Shown here piece after piece: positions 24,215 to 34,100 of a DNA stretch of 64,000 nt; position 1 is the stretch's first letter; every line of letters starts with the position of its first letter. Under the pieces are notes generated by a model that saw only the letters and a list, made by a program, of their open reading frames with translations, was not told the DNA's origin and searched no databases. The stretch comes from Candidatus Scalindua sp. GTDB taxonomy: Bacteria; Planctomycetota; Brocadiia; Brocadiales; Scalinduaceae. A program made the position numbers and the translations under genes. The stretch covers positions 1-64,000 of the forward strand of contig JAIQZU010000079.1 in assembly GCA_021776915.1 (NCBI GenBank), read 5' to 3'.

Positions 24215-25102
24215 TTAAGATTCAAATTTGTTATTCTTTTGTTCAATCATCGACTCTTTTGCACGATTTATCAATTCTTCGATGGTGCATAATTCCTCTG
24301 TATCGTAATATGCTGTTCCTATACACAGCGATAATTTATATCGGCGGTTTTCCTGTTTATTACGGCTTTTTAATTCATCCTGCAAACGGGTAATTATAAC
24401 TTCATTATTAGCATCGTATGAATCTATTGCAATAGCCGTAAACTCATCTCTGCCATGTCGAGCTATAATATCAGATTCCCGAAAGACTTCTTTTAGAATA
24501 TTGGCCGTTTCGATTTTAGCCAGGTCTTCATATTGACGGCCGGATTTCTCGCTGATCTCATTAAGGCCCTCAAGATGGATAAAAAAGAGTATCATTCCAC
24601 GCTTTGTTCGTACGGCTATACTTAACTGTTGTTGGGCGAAAAGCATGAAACCTTTTCTGTTGTACAAACCCGTAAGGTCATCTACGAGTGAGAGGGAGTG
24701 TAATTCTGCCCTCCCTTTATGCCGCATGATGGCATATCGTAAAATGCGTGAGAGCGCATGGCTCGTAACTTTTCCCTTGACCAGATACTCTTCGGCGCCT
24801 TTTTGCAACGCCTTAATGGCCATTGTTTCATCATCTGTACCAGATATTACCACAACCGGTATATCCGGCGCCTGCTCACAAACCCTGGTGACTGTATCTA
24901 CTCCATGTTCGCCAGGCAAGGACAGATCCAGCAGGATAATATCATAATTATCATTATCAAGCTCCAGCAATGCTTCATTGAGATCTTGGACATGTGTCAG
25001 TTCATAATGGACGTTCTTGATCTCTTCGATTAATTCTCTGATAAGAATTGCGTGGTCCATTTCGTCTTCGACATAAAGTACTTTAATAATCTTATCGTCC
25101 AT
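24215..25102 (-). CDS. Response regulator with degenerate GGDEF domain
   Basis: A 295-aa protein. Residues 1-125 form a receiver domain (acidic pair in VEDEMD, phospho-acceptor Asp59 in DIILLDLSLPG, KGAEEYLVKG with the conserved Lys). Residues 135-290 form a GGDEF fold: SLVDDLTGLYNRKGFMLFAQ is well preserved, but the signature reads GRDEF (217-221) instead of GG(D/E)EF. The upstream RxxD I-site (RESD, 208-211) is at the right spacing. It may bind c-di-GMP rather than make it, or still have weak activity. No partner kinase is adjacent. Confidence 0.88.
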   Translation of the reverse strand: MDDKIIKVLYVEDEMDHAILIRELIEEIKNVHYELTHVQDLNEALLELDNDNYDIILLDLSLPGEHGVDTVTRVCEQAPDIPVVVISGTDDETMAIKALQKGAEEYLVKGKVTSHALSRILRYAIMRHKGRAELHSLSLVDDLTGLYNRKGFMLFAQQQLSIAVRTKRGMILFFIHLEGLNEISEKSGRQYEDLAKIETANILKEVFRESDIIARHGRDEFTAIAIDSYDANNEVIITRLQDELKSRNKQENRRYKLSLCIGTAYYDTEELCTIEELINRAKESMIEQKNNKFES

Positions 25103-25282
25103 TTTATTGTATCAGTACGCTAGTTTAAAACTATGCACTTTCAGTGCAAGGCTTTAAGCTATTGTTTTTTAAGAATTTGTGAATAGTGAGTTAATTAAAA
25201 ATATACGCAGAAGACACTCCATTCTTTTCTTATAATACATTTTTTGCTGGAATAATAGGACATTTAGTCCGTGCTTTTGAAC

Positions 25283-25303
25283 CTCTGGACTTTCAGTCCA
25301 GAG
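25283..25303. repeat. Palindrome in intergenic region 25103-25349
   Basis: ctctggact and agtccagag form a perfect 9-bp stem with a TTC loop. No T tract follows on the minus strand, so it is not a convincing terminator. The rest of 25103-25349 shows no gene. Confidence 0.6.
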
Positions 25304-25349
25304 TGGTTTAGTTCCTCATTATCCTAGATGAATTGCCTTGTTAGAGGCT

Positions 25350-26129
25350 TTATAATGGTTTTAACTCTGGATGACCAGACTTAGTTAGTAAAGTAAGGAA
25401 CTCTATACCAGTTTGTGTAATAAACAGTTTATTTTCTCTTTTCTCAATGAGTCTTTCATCAAGGAGGTATTGTAAGTACTTTTCTAAAGACCATGTGGAT
25501 AGTTGATCTGGATATTGGTTTTTCACAGCATCATAGAAATTTGATGCAACCTCATAAGTGACACCTGAATGTGTCACGTTTAATTGTTTTAATAATTCAA
25601 TTTGGCTACCAAATATGGTGTTATATGTTATCTCAAACCAATATAAAACCTGAGAAGCTGCTAAATGACGAATCAAGACTTCATTAGTACTTCCAGAATA
25701 ATTAAGTTCTCGTTTTTCTAAATCTTTTTTAATTCGCTCTTCTTGTTCGTTAATGTTTTGGAAGCCTTCTCCGTACTTCATTAAGTCTTTAATATTCTTT
25801 TCACTCTCTTCTGCACTTTTAACTTTTTCAAGGGAGCCCTGACGAAGTGTCTGTAAAAAAGACTTATCATCACGGTAATCTTTTGGGGAATATAATTTAT
25901 CGTGATGCTTGGATACCAGCCAACCAAAAAGTATTAATACTAAAACCGGGAACAGAACAACAAACCATATAAGTGGTGTTCTTTCACTTGGATCCAGACT
26001 ATCTGCAGAGAATCCAAATAATAAACATGCAAAACCATAAACCAATACAATAAATAATGCAATTATACCTAATGGGTTTCTTGATAATTCTTTAGCTGAT
26101 TGAGTAATAGTTTTAAAATGGTCAATCAT
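25350..26129 (-). CDS. Conserved two-TM membrane protein of unknown function
   Basis: A 259-aa protein. Two transmembrane helices at about 20-40 (LGIIALFIVLVYGFACLLFG) and 52-72 (LIWFVVLFPVLVLILFGWLV) are followed by a positively charged SKHHDKLYSPKDYRDD and a long cytosolic helical region with Glu/Lys-rich coils (90-135). The C-terminal part (WSLEKYLQYLLDERLIEKRE then KLFITQTGIEFL) looks like a winged-helix end. This two-TM plus helical layout occurs in widespread but uncharacterised proteins. Function unknown. Confidence 0.7.
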   Translation of the reverse strand: MIDHFKTITQSAKELSRNPLGIIALFIVLVYGFACLLFGFSADSLDPSERTPLIWFVVLFPVLVLILFGWLVSKHHDKLYSPKDYRDDKSFLQTLRQGSLEKVKSAEESEKNIKDLMKYGEGFQNINEQEERIKKDLEKRELNYSGSTNEVLIRHLAASQVLYWFEITYNTIFGSQIELLKQLNVTHSGVTYEVASNFYDAVKNQYPDQLSTWSLEKYLQYLLDERLIEKRENKLFITQTGIEFLTLLTKSGHPELKPL

Positions 26130-26328
26130 TATTTCTTTGTACCTCTAACATTTCATTTTATATTTATTCTATGATTGCCAGGATGATTTCCTGATAAGTA
26201 TTATTTTTCAAAGCATAATAGGCAGAAATAGTTAAGAATTTTACGATATATACTGGTGCACCTGTACCTTAAAATACTGTCTGTAACAGGATGTTGTATT
26301 TGATGGGATGCCGGAGCATCACCATAAG

Positions 26329-26353
26329 GGTTCCCACGCAGAGCGTGGGAACC
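26329..26353. repeat. Perfect 11-bp palindromic hairpin downstream of gyrA
   Basis: ggttcccacgc (26329-26339), loop aga, gcgtgggaacc (26343-26353). This sequence type is a dispersed palindrome seen in many bacterial genomes. It lies 23 bp past the gyrA stop and could stop or stabilise the transcript, but lacks a clear T tract on the minus strand. Confidence 0.75.
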
Positions 26354-26375
26354 AAGGGTGTGTCTCATGGCAACG

Positions 26376-28868
26376 TTATTCAGTTTGTTCAGGCTGTTGT
26401 GGTTCTGCTTCTGTTTCATCTTTTTCAGATTCTGCGGTATCTCCTTTGCCCTCGCTTACAACCGGTGCAACGGACACTAACTTATCACCTTGTTTCAGTG
26501 AAATAAGCTTCACACCTTGAGTATTACGGCCAATGGATCTTATGGTTTTAATAGCGGCACGGATTACCATGCCATTTGCAGTCATCATCATGATTTCGTC
26601 TTCATCACTTACGTTTATCAAAGCGACAACCTTACCATTTCTATCAGATGTTTTTATATTAATAACTCCCTGGCCGCTCCTGCGCTGAACTGAATATTCG
26701 CTATAATCAGTTCTTTTTCCGAATCCATTTCCACAGACTGTTAGAAGCGTAGCATTTTTGTCAACTATAACAATGCCCTTAACAGTGTCATCACCTTTTA
26801 ATGTTATACCTTTGACACCGCGGGTTGCACGTCCCATGCATCGTACATCATCCTCTGGAAATCTGATGGCTTTTCCATTTGCTGTCCCAAGCATAATTTC
26901 CTGTCCACCATGTGCTAATTTAACTCCTATAAGCCTGTCGCCACTGTCAATGCGAATTGCGATTATACCGCCTTTCTGAGGGCGGCCAAAAGCGCTGAGG
27001 ATGGTCTTCTTTATTATTCCTTCCTTAGTTGCCATTACTAATTGTCTATCGTCAAACTTTCGAATAGGAATCATAGATGTAACGTTTTCGTCTTTTTCCA
27101 GATTCAGCAGGTTAACTATTGCCCGTCCCTTGGCTACACGGCCAAAGTGGGGAATATCGTATACCTTTAACCAGTACACCTTGCCCAGATCCGTAAAGAA
27201 CAGTATGTAATCGTGCGTTGATGCGATGAAGAGGTTCTCAACAAAATCACCTTCCTTCATTCCTGCTCCGGTTACGCCCTTGCCTCCTCTGTGCTGTTGC
27301 CGATAAGTACTTAAAGGTAGCCTTTTTGTGTATCCCTCATGTGTGATTATAACGATTACATCTTCCTCAGAAATGAGATCTTCCATATCGAAATCGCTGA
27401 CATCACCTACAATTTCTGTTTTCCTTTCATCTCCATATTTCTCTTTTATTTCATGAACGTCTTCACGAATAATGTCTAAGACCAGATTTTCATCTGCAAG
27501 GATGGCCTTATATTCATTGATACTGTCACAGACCTTTTTATACTCTTCCTCGATCTTGGATTGTTCCAGGTTTGTCAGCCTTTGCAGTCTCATCTCAAGA
27601 ATCGCATTGGCCTGTACGTCTGATAAAGAGAATTTGGATATCAATGAATTTCTTGCATCTTCAACGGTTTTGGATGATTTTATCAGTTTTATAACTTCGT
27701 CAATGTTTGCAAGGGCGATCCTTAACCCCTCCAGGATATGTGCTCTTTCTTCGGCACGGCCTAACAGGAACTGCGTCCGGCGCCGAATCACTACTTTTCG
27801 ATGGTCGATATAAGCTGTAATTAACTGTTTCAGGTTTAATGTTTGAGGCCGGCCGTTTGAAAGCGCTATCATAATGATGCTGAAAGAGTCTTGCAGTTTT
27901 GTATGTTTGTATAGTTGATTTAAGACAACATTTTCGTCATCATTCTTTTTCACAACAATTACAATCCTGCTTCCCTCTCTGTCGCTTTCATTCCTGACAT
28001 CAGTTATGCCCTTTAAGACTTCACTTTTTACTAATTCAGCTATTCTTTCTATTATTCTGTCTCTATTGAGCTGATAGGGTATTTCAGTTACAACTATGCT
28101 TTTTCTGCCGTTTTGTGCTGTTTCTATATGTGCCTTTGCCCTCACAGATATCGTGCCTCTGCCGGTTTTGTAGCCGTCTTGTATGCCTCTAACTCCGCAT
28201 ATTAAAGCGCCTGTTGGAAAATCAGGTCCTTTTATTATGGTCATTAGTTCATCTATGGTCACATCAGGATTATCAATAACTTTAATTATGCCGTCACATA
28301 CCTCATTTACATTATGCGGTGGTATGCTGGTAGCCATTCCTACAGCGATACCGGAACCGCCATTGCATAAAAGATTTGGAAACTTTGAAGGGAGTACAAC
28401 CGGTTCCAGCCGAGTTTCATCATAATTCGGGATAAAATTAACCGTATTCTGCTTAATATCATCCATCATCTCAGTGGATGCATGGGTCATTTTCGCCTCT
28501 GTATATCTCATTGCGGCAGGGGGGTCGCCATCAATTGATCCAAAGTTGCCCTGACCCTTTACAAGAGTGTACCTGAAACTGAAGTCCTGCGCCATGCGCA
28601 CAAGTGTTGGATATACCACCTGTTCACCATGTGGATGATAATTTCCCGTTGTGTCGCCACAGATCTTTGCACACTTCCTGAACTTTGCTGCAGGTCCAAG
28701 GCCAAGATCATTCATCGCAACGAGTATCCTTCTTTGTGACGGCTTTAAACCATCACGCACATCTGGCAATGCCCTGCTCATGATCACACTCATCGCAAAG
28801 GTCAAGTAAGATTCCTTCATTTCCTCTTCGATGAGGACATCCTTTATGTTCTCTTTTTTGTCTATCAT
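26376..28868 (-). CDS. gyrA: DNA gyrase subunit A
   Basis: An 830-aa protein. The breakage-reunion domain begins MKESYLTFAMSVIMSRALPD and has catalytic Tyr122 in AAMRYTEAKM. The C-terminal beta-pinwheel contains the gyrase box (QRRSGQGVINI). The C-terminus is acidic (DTAESEKDETEAEPQ), as in many gyrases. In the quinolone region HPHGEQVVYP the E. coli Ser83 and Asp87 positions are Gln and Pro, an ancestral-looking difference. It makes negative supercoils with GyrB, which is not in this window. Confidence 0.95.
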   Translation of the reverse strand: MIDKKENIKDVLIEEEMKESYLTFAMSVIMSRALPDVRDGLKPSQRRILVAMNDLGLGPAAKFRKCAKICGDTTGNYHPHGEQVVYPTLVRMAQDFSFRYTLVKGQGNFGSIDGDPPAAMRYTEAKMTHASTEMMDDIKQNTVNFIPNYDETRLEPVVLPSKFPNLLCNGGSGIAVGMATSIPPHNVNEVCDGIIKVIDNPDVTIDELMTIIKGPDFPTGALICGVRGIQDGYKTGRGTISVRAKAHIETAQNGRKSIVVTEIPYQLNRDRIIERIAELVKSEVLKGITDVRNESDREGSRIVIVVKKNDDENVVLNQLYKHTKLQDSFSIIMIALSNGRPQTLNLKQLITAYIDHRKVVIRRRTQFLLGRAEERAHILEGLRIALANIDEVIKLIKSSKTVEDARNSLISKFSLSDVQANAILEMRLQRLTNLEQSKIEEEYKKVCDSINEYKAILADENLVLDIIREDVHEIKEKYGDERKTEIVGDVSDFDMEDLISEEDVIVIITHEGYTKRLPLSTYRQQHRGGKGVTGAGMKEGDFVENLFIASTHDYILFFTDLGKVYWLKVYDIPHFGRVAKGRAIVNLLNLEKDENVTSMIPIRKFDDRQLVMATKEGIIKKTILSAFGRPQKGGIIAIRIDSGDRLIGVKLAHGGQEIMLGTANGKAIRFPEDDVRCMGRATRGVKGITLKGDDTVKGIVIVDKNATLLTVCGNGFGKRTDYSEYSVQRRSGQGVINIKTSDRNGKVVALINVSDEDEIMMMTANGMVIRAAIKTIRSIGRNTQGVKLISLKQGDKLVSVAPVVSEGKGDTAESEKDETEAEPQQPEQTE

Positions 28869-28999
28869 TGAAGTTTTTTCCTCTTTGGTTTTTTCGAACT
28901 ATCCTACATTAAAATAGCCGAGACGTCCCGCCTCGGTGTTGTCTGCGGTCAGGCAAGATATCTGATCTATATTATATTTATGAGCCTTTTTGTTTACAA

Positions 29000-29089
29000 G
29001 TTAGGTTGCTATCGTGACAAAAGACTATCCTTCGACTCCGCTCAGGATGACGTCACACTGAGCGGAGTCGAAGTGTTATCAACATTGAA
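29000..29089. repeat. Palindromic dispersed repeat, copy B
   Basis: Arms cttcgactccgctca (29030-29044) and tgagcggagtcgaag (29059-29073) form a perfect 15-bp palindrome. Flanks match copy A (411-524), except that here the arms are closer. The remaining 28869-28999 also has a ccgag...ctcgg hairpin near 28918-28937 and no gene. Confidence 0.8.
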
Positions 29090-29105
29090 TTTCCTATGCA
29101 TAAAT

Positions 29106-29747
29106 TTAATGGAGGCTAAATCTTTCTATTTCGGCTTTCACGGTTGTTGATGAGCCGTGCCCGGGGTGTATAATTGTATTTTCATCCAGCTTAAAAATGC
29201 ATTGCTTAATTGATTGGAGAAGACAGTTATGACTGCCGCCCGGCAAATCAGTCCTGCCATAGCTTCCTGCAAAAAGAGTATCGCCTGAGAATAATATTGG
29301 TGCGTCTCCATTGCCTGAGGAATCAACATATATCCCTATTCCTCCGCGGGTATGGCCGGGGAGGTGCAAGACCATTAAGACATACTCATCAAACATAATC
29401 TTATCGTCGTGATTTAAGATTCGGTCTGCCGGTGGAGATGAATATCTTTTACCGCCCAGAAGAGAAAGGTTCTTAAACGGATCTGTCAGCATCTCTGCAT
29501 CGTCGCCATGAATATAGATTTGAATGTCCGGGAACTTCTCCTTTAGCTCTTTATTTCCACCTATGTGGTCACCATGACCATGAGTGTTAATTATAATAAT
29601 CGGACGCAGTTTTTTTTTCTCAAGATAGTCCAGAATCTTTTCCGTATCTCCACCAGGGTCTATAATAACCGCTTCTGAACGCTCAGAAGAAATTATGTAG
29701 CAACAAGCTCCCAACGACCCGACCTCTAATTTCTGAATATCTAACAT
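29106..29747 (-). CDS. Metallo-beta-lactamase-fold hydrolase (glyoxalase II-like)
   Basis: A 213-aa protein with the zinc-binding THGHGDHIGG (HxHxDH) motif, LPGHTRGGIGI (third His), LFSGDTLFAGSYGRTDLPGG (Asp) and a C-terminal HPGHGSSTT (His). These are all the metal ligands of the hydroxyacylglutathione hydrolase-like group. The substrate is a thioester or lactone of unknown nature. It starts 13 bp after the NDK-domain gene's stop on the same strand. Confidence 0.9.
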   Translation of the reverse strand: MLDIQKLEVGSLGACCYIISSERSEAVIIDPGGDTEKILDYLEKKKLRPIIIINTHGHGDHIGGNKELKEKFPDIQIYIHGDDAEMLTDPFKNLSLLGGKRYSSPPADRILNHDDKIMFDEYVLMVLHLPGHTRGGIGIYVDSSGNGDAPILFSGDTLFAGSYGRTDLPGGSHNCLLQSIKQCIFKLDENTIIHPGHGSSTTVKAEIERFSLH

Positions 29748-29760
29748 GACCCGTGTGTTA

Positions 29761-30969
29761 TTATCGTTTTCGTGAAGATCCGCTATTTTTAATATATCGA
29801 TTTATTATCTCTCTGACATCACAGGTTTTTTCGTTCTTATTGAAACCGATTATCTTCCTTTCCCTTATTACACTTTCAGGAGAATCAGATGCGTGTACGG
29901 CATTTCTCAGAATATCCAGCCCATAAAACCTCCTTATACTGGAGTACTTTGCTTTTTTTGGATCAGTGGCGCCCAGAAGTTCCCGGATAGTCTTGATAGT
30001 ATTTATGCCCTGGTACAATATAGCAAGGCATATAGTGTGTTTCCCATCTCCAGTCTTTTTGGTTTCAGCAAAGGCTGAAGGTGCGGTGCCTGTCATGTAT
30101 TGCAGTATGTTGCCGAATTCGCCTTCTACTGTGGGCTTTTTCATCTGGTCTGCCATTTTGCTTAAGATTTCATCTGTCAGTTCAAAAGAAAAGTCCTTCT
30201 GGTCTAATGACGCTCTCAAATTTTCAACCAGTTTTGGTTTAAATTTATCATCGAAGCTGCTATTGAAGAAATCTTTCACAGGCCCATAAAATTCTTGAGC
30301 CTGTTTAGCGCTCAAGTCAAGAAGCTTGACTCCGACCATATAGAAACCTGTCCTTGCAATCATATCTATTATATTTCCTGAACGAGGGTCATGTTTTTCA
30401 AAAGGCTTCAGGATTATGAGTGACGTTTCAGGTTTTTTGTTTTTACCAAAGTCTACAACGTTTTCCAGTATCCCACCGTCACTTAAAGAATATTTTGCGA
30501 ATAACTTAAGCTGGCTGATATTTGTGGCTTTATCTGCAGAAGTAAGGACTGCAGGTTCAAAATATTCAACCTTTCCGTTACCATCAAGTATGCTGTCGCC
30601 ATATGTGCCTCTGATGGTATTTCCTCTTAAAGGGTCAGATGCTGACCCTATCACATTATTATGGAGGATATCAACGGCGTTCTCACCTTCAAAAAGAAGG
30701 AGCATGGTGCGATTGGGTATTCCAAGCTTGTTATTTTTTCTGAGCTTATCATTGATATATTGTATCATCGCCTTTTTCCACAAAGGCTTCATTCTCTGCT
30801 TCTCAATAGTTGCGCAATACTCATCCAGGAACTTGTCACTGGGAGTGTACATTCTGGCGCCCACAAGTTCCAGGTCAGATAAAGAGAGGAGCCTGCTGAT
30901 TATGCCTCCAGTTCTGCTCTTTAATAAGCTATACGGCGTGATTAATGCGTAAGTCAACTCCTTTTTCAT
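29761..30969 (-). CDS. Tandem nucleoside-diphosphate-kinase-domain protein
   Basis: A 402-aa protein; ATG 30969 preferred over the TTG at 30978. Two NDK-like units are visible. The first (ELTYALITPYSLLKSRTGGI; GSASDPLRGNTIRGTYGDS) lacks the catalytic His: the segment after the TIRGTYG box reads EYFEPAVLTSADK. The second (TSLIILKPFEKHDPRSGNII, then GATDPKKAKYSSIRRFYGLD) keeps RNAVHASDSPES with His359. Only the second should phosphorylate NDPs; the first may regulate or bind. Bacterial NDKs are normally single units of about 140 aa. Confidence 0.8.
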   Translation of the reverse strand: MKKELTYALITPYSLLKSRTGGIISRLLSLSDLELVGARMYTPSDKFLDEYCATIEKQRMKPLWKKAMIQYINDKLRKNNKLGIPNRTMLLLFEGENAVDILHNNVIGSASDPLRGNTIRGTYGDSILDGNGKVEYFEPAVLTSADKATNISQLKLFAKYSLSDGGILENVVDFGKNKKPETSLIILKPFEKHDPRSGNIIDMIARTGFYMVGVKLLDLSAKQAQEFYGPVKDFFNSSFDDKFKPKLVENLRASLDQKDFSFELTDEILSKMADQMKKPTVEGEFGNILQYMTGTAPSAFAETKKTGDGKHTICLAILYQGINTIKTIRELLGATDPKKAKYSSIRRFYGLDILRNAVHASDSPESVIRERKIIGFNKNEKTCDVREIINRYIKNSGSSRKR

Positions 30970-31121
30970 TTTTACCAATACCTTCCTTAAATTAAATTTT
31001 TCCGGGATTTTAAAATTATGTTAAAACGTGTGATTAAAAGCAGGCTGGATTTAGGACGAGTGTCGAATCCACCTGACTGTAAACATATAACTTTTTTGCT
31101 GCTAATACCTGAGACAAACAT

Positions 31122-34100
31122 TCATACGCTTTGTGAGACCAGGTTACTTTCTCCAACAAGATTCTTTACCCCATTAAGTACATTTTCGTTTAAAGAGACA
31201 GAAAACCTGTCGGATGTCTTGATCGTTACTGCCTTCTCACCCGGTATTTCAAACTTTATGAATACTGGAGAAGGTCCTTTATTTGCTGACAGAATTTCCT
31301 TTAAACGAGAGAGAGTTTCATCGTTAATTTGCGAATATTCGAGCCGTATTATAGCATTCCTGGGAGATTTGTTCTCTATTATTTTTTCCATATCTTCCGG
31401 AGTGATTATTTCTGTTACCCTGATAGATGGTTCGGTATCTCTAAAACTGATTTTTCCCTTAATAAAAACCACTTCATCGGGATGAAGGAGGTTATCGAGA
31501 GACTTCAATTTTCTATCAAATATTACGCACTTCACCATTCCTTCCAGGTCTTCGATTGTAAAATATGCAATCGGTTTGCCTTTTTTTGTGGTTGTACGGT
31601 TAATACTGTCAATTATCCCACCTATCAAGACGTCAGCGTCTTCAGGTTTCTCCGGTAGGTCTCCGGTAGATGCATCTGAATATTGTTCTATTGCCTCTTT
31701 GTACCTTTTTAAGGGATGAGAACTGACATAGAGTCCCAATGCCTCCTTTTCTGCCTTAAGTAGCTGCTTCTCAGACCATTTTTCAGTCTCAGGTAATTGA
31801 TGATGAGAATTTGAATTTGATGCTTTCTCCTGTGTACCAAAAAGGCTCAACTGTCCCATGCGGCGGTCTTTGTTTGATTTGGCTCCAACTTGCAACAATG
31901 AGTCAATGCCTTCAAAGAATTGAGACCTGTATCCAGGCATGGCATCAAAGCAACCTGATTTTATAAGGCTCTCCATTACCTGCTTATTTACCAGGCGCAG
32001 GTCTACACGCTCACAAAAATCAAATATTGAGGAAAATTCGCCATCTTTTTTTCTTGCCGCAATTATGGATTCTATTGCCTTTTCGCCAACATTCTTTATT
32101 GCCCCGAGACCAAACCTTATCTTTTTATCTGACACTATTGTAAAATCTGAGTAGCTTTCATTTACGCACGGTGGTAATAATTCAATCCCCATTCGATTGC
32201 ATTCATGCATATAGTCTACTATCTTTAAGTTATTCTGCTTTTCGCATGTCATCTGGGCTGCCATGTACTGTGTAGGATAGTTTGCTTTTAAATAAGCGGT
32301 CTGGTAGCAGACCATTGCATAAGCGGCAGAGTGAGATTTATTAAACCCATAGCCTGCAAAGTGTTCCATCAGTTCGAATATCTTCCTGGCAACATCCTTT
32401 GGAATGTCGTTCTTTACAGATCCTTCTATAAATTGATTCTTGAATTTTGCCATGACCTCAGGCCTCTTCTTCCCCATTGCCTTCCTTAAATTATCTGCCT
32501 CGTTCAGGGTAAAACCTCCCAGCCTGTTTGCAATGCGCATTACCTGTTCCTGGTATACCATCAATCCGTATGTTTCCTTGAGTAATGGTTCGAGCATTGG
32601 ATGAAGATAGGACACTTCTTCCCTGCCATGCCTGCAATTTATAAATGTATCCACCATTCCACTCTGTAACGGTCCAGGTCTGTATAAGGCGACAAGGGGT
32701 AATATATATTCAAATTTATCAGGTTTGAGCTTTACCAGCAGGTCCCTGAAGCCCCTGCTTGTCTCTACCTGGAAAACACCCTTGACGTCGCCTCGGGATA
32801 ACAATTCATACGTATTCTTGTCGTCCAGCGGGATTTTATCGACATCGATCTCCTTGCCTGTTGTAGCCTTTATCAGTTTCCTTGCTTTGTCAATAACAGT
32901 GAACTTCCTCACCCCAAGAAAGTCTGCCTTTAACAGGCCGATCTTCTCAACAAGCGTTTCTCCATCGAACTGTGTTATTACGGTGTCCTTATTCTTTGCA
33001 AGTGGGATGTAGTTGGTCAACGGCTCATCGGAGACGACTACGCCTGCCGCATGCGTAGAGGCATGTCTGCGTAGTCCTTCAAGTTTTGAAGAGATATTGA
33101 ACAGGTCCTGGATCTGCTTCTCATTTTTATGCATGGATTGCAGTTCTGGTTCCTGCTCAAGAGCTTCTTTCAGTGTAATGCCCAGAGTGGGAGGGATTAA
33201 TTTTGCCACTTTATTGACAACCGGCAACGGTATATCCATTACCCTGCCGACATCTCTAATGACTGCTTTGGCCTTCATAGTACCGAATGTGATAATCTGT
33301 GCCACATTGTTGTCGCCTCCATATCTGTTTCGTACATATTGAATTATCTTATCTCTGCCCTCGGCGCAGAAATCAATATCGAGATCAGGCATGGAAAGCC
33401 TTTCTGCATTAAGAAATCTTTCAAACAGCAAATCATACTTTATAGGGTCGATATTAGTGATTCCTAGCAAATATGCGACTAGACTGCCGGCGCCTGAACC
33501 GCGAGCAATAGCCGGTATATGTTCTTTTCTTGCAAAATCAATGAAGTCCCATACAATTAGAAAATAGTCAACAAAATTAGTCTTCTCTATCACACTCAGT
33601 TCATGATCCAATCTCTCGTTTATTACATCATCAAGTTTTTTGTATATCTCCAATGCGCCGTGTTTGCAGAGTTCTCTCAGGAGTTGTTTATTTGTCATGC
33701 CCGGTTTGTAACAGATAGAATCTTTCTTCGGGTGAAACCTGGGAAGGTGCATCGTGTCAAGGTTCAGTTCAACGCAGCATCTATCAGAGATTAATGATGT
33801 ATTCAATAATGCTTCTGGCATATCCTTAAAGATTTCTGCCATCTGTTCTTGAGACTTAAAGTAGAATTCATTTGTGCTCATGCGCATTCTCTTGGTGTCA
33901 TTTATAGATTTTCCAGTGTTTATGCACAAGAGGGCGTCATGGGCATAATAATCATCAGGGTCTATATAGTGTATGTCATTTGTAGCAACAGTTTTCAAGT
34001 CCAGTTCCTGACTGATTCTTACTGCCATATTCACTAACTCATCCTGCCGTTCAATCTTATTGTCCTGAAGCTCCAGATAGAAGTTGTCTGTGCCGAAGAT

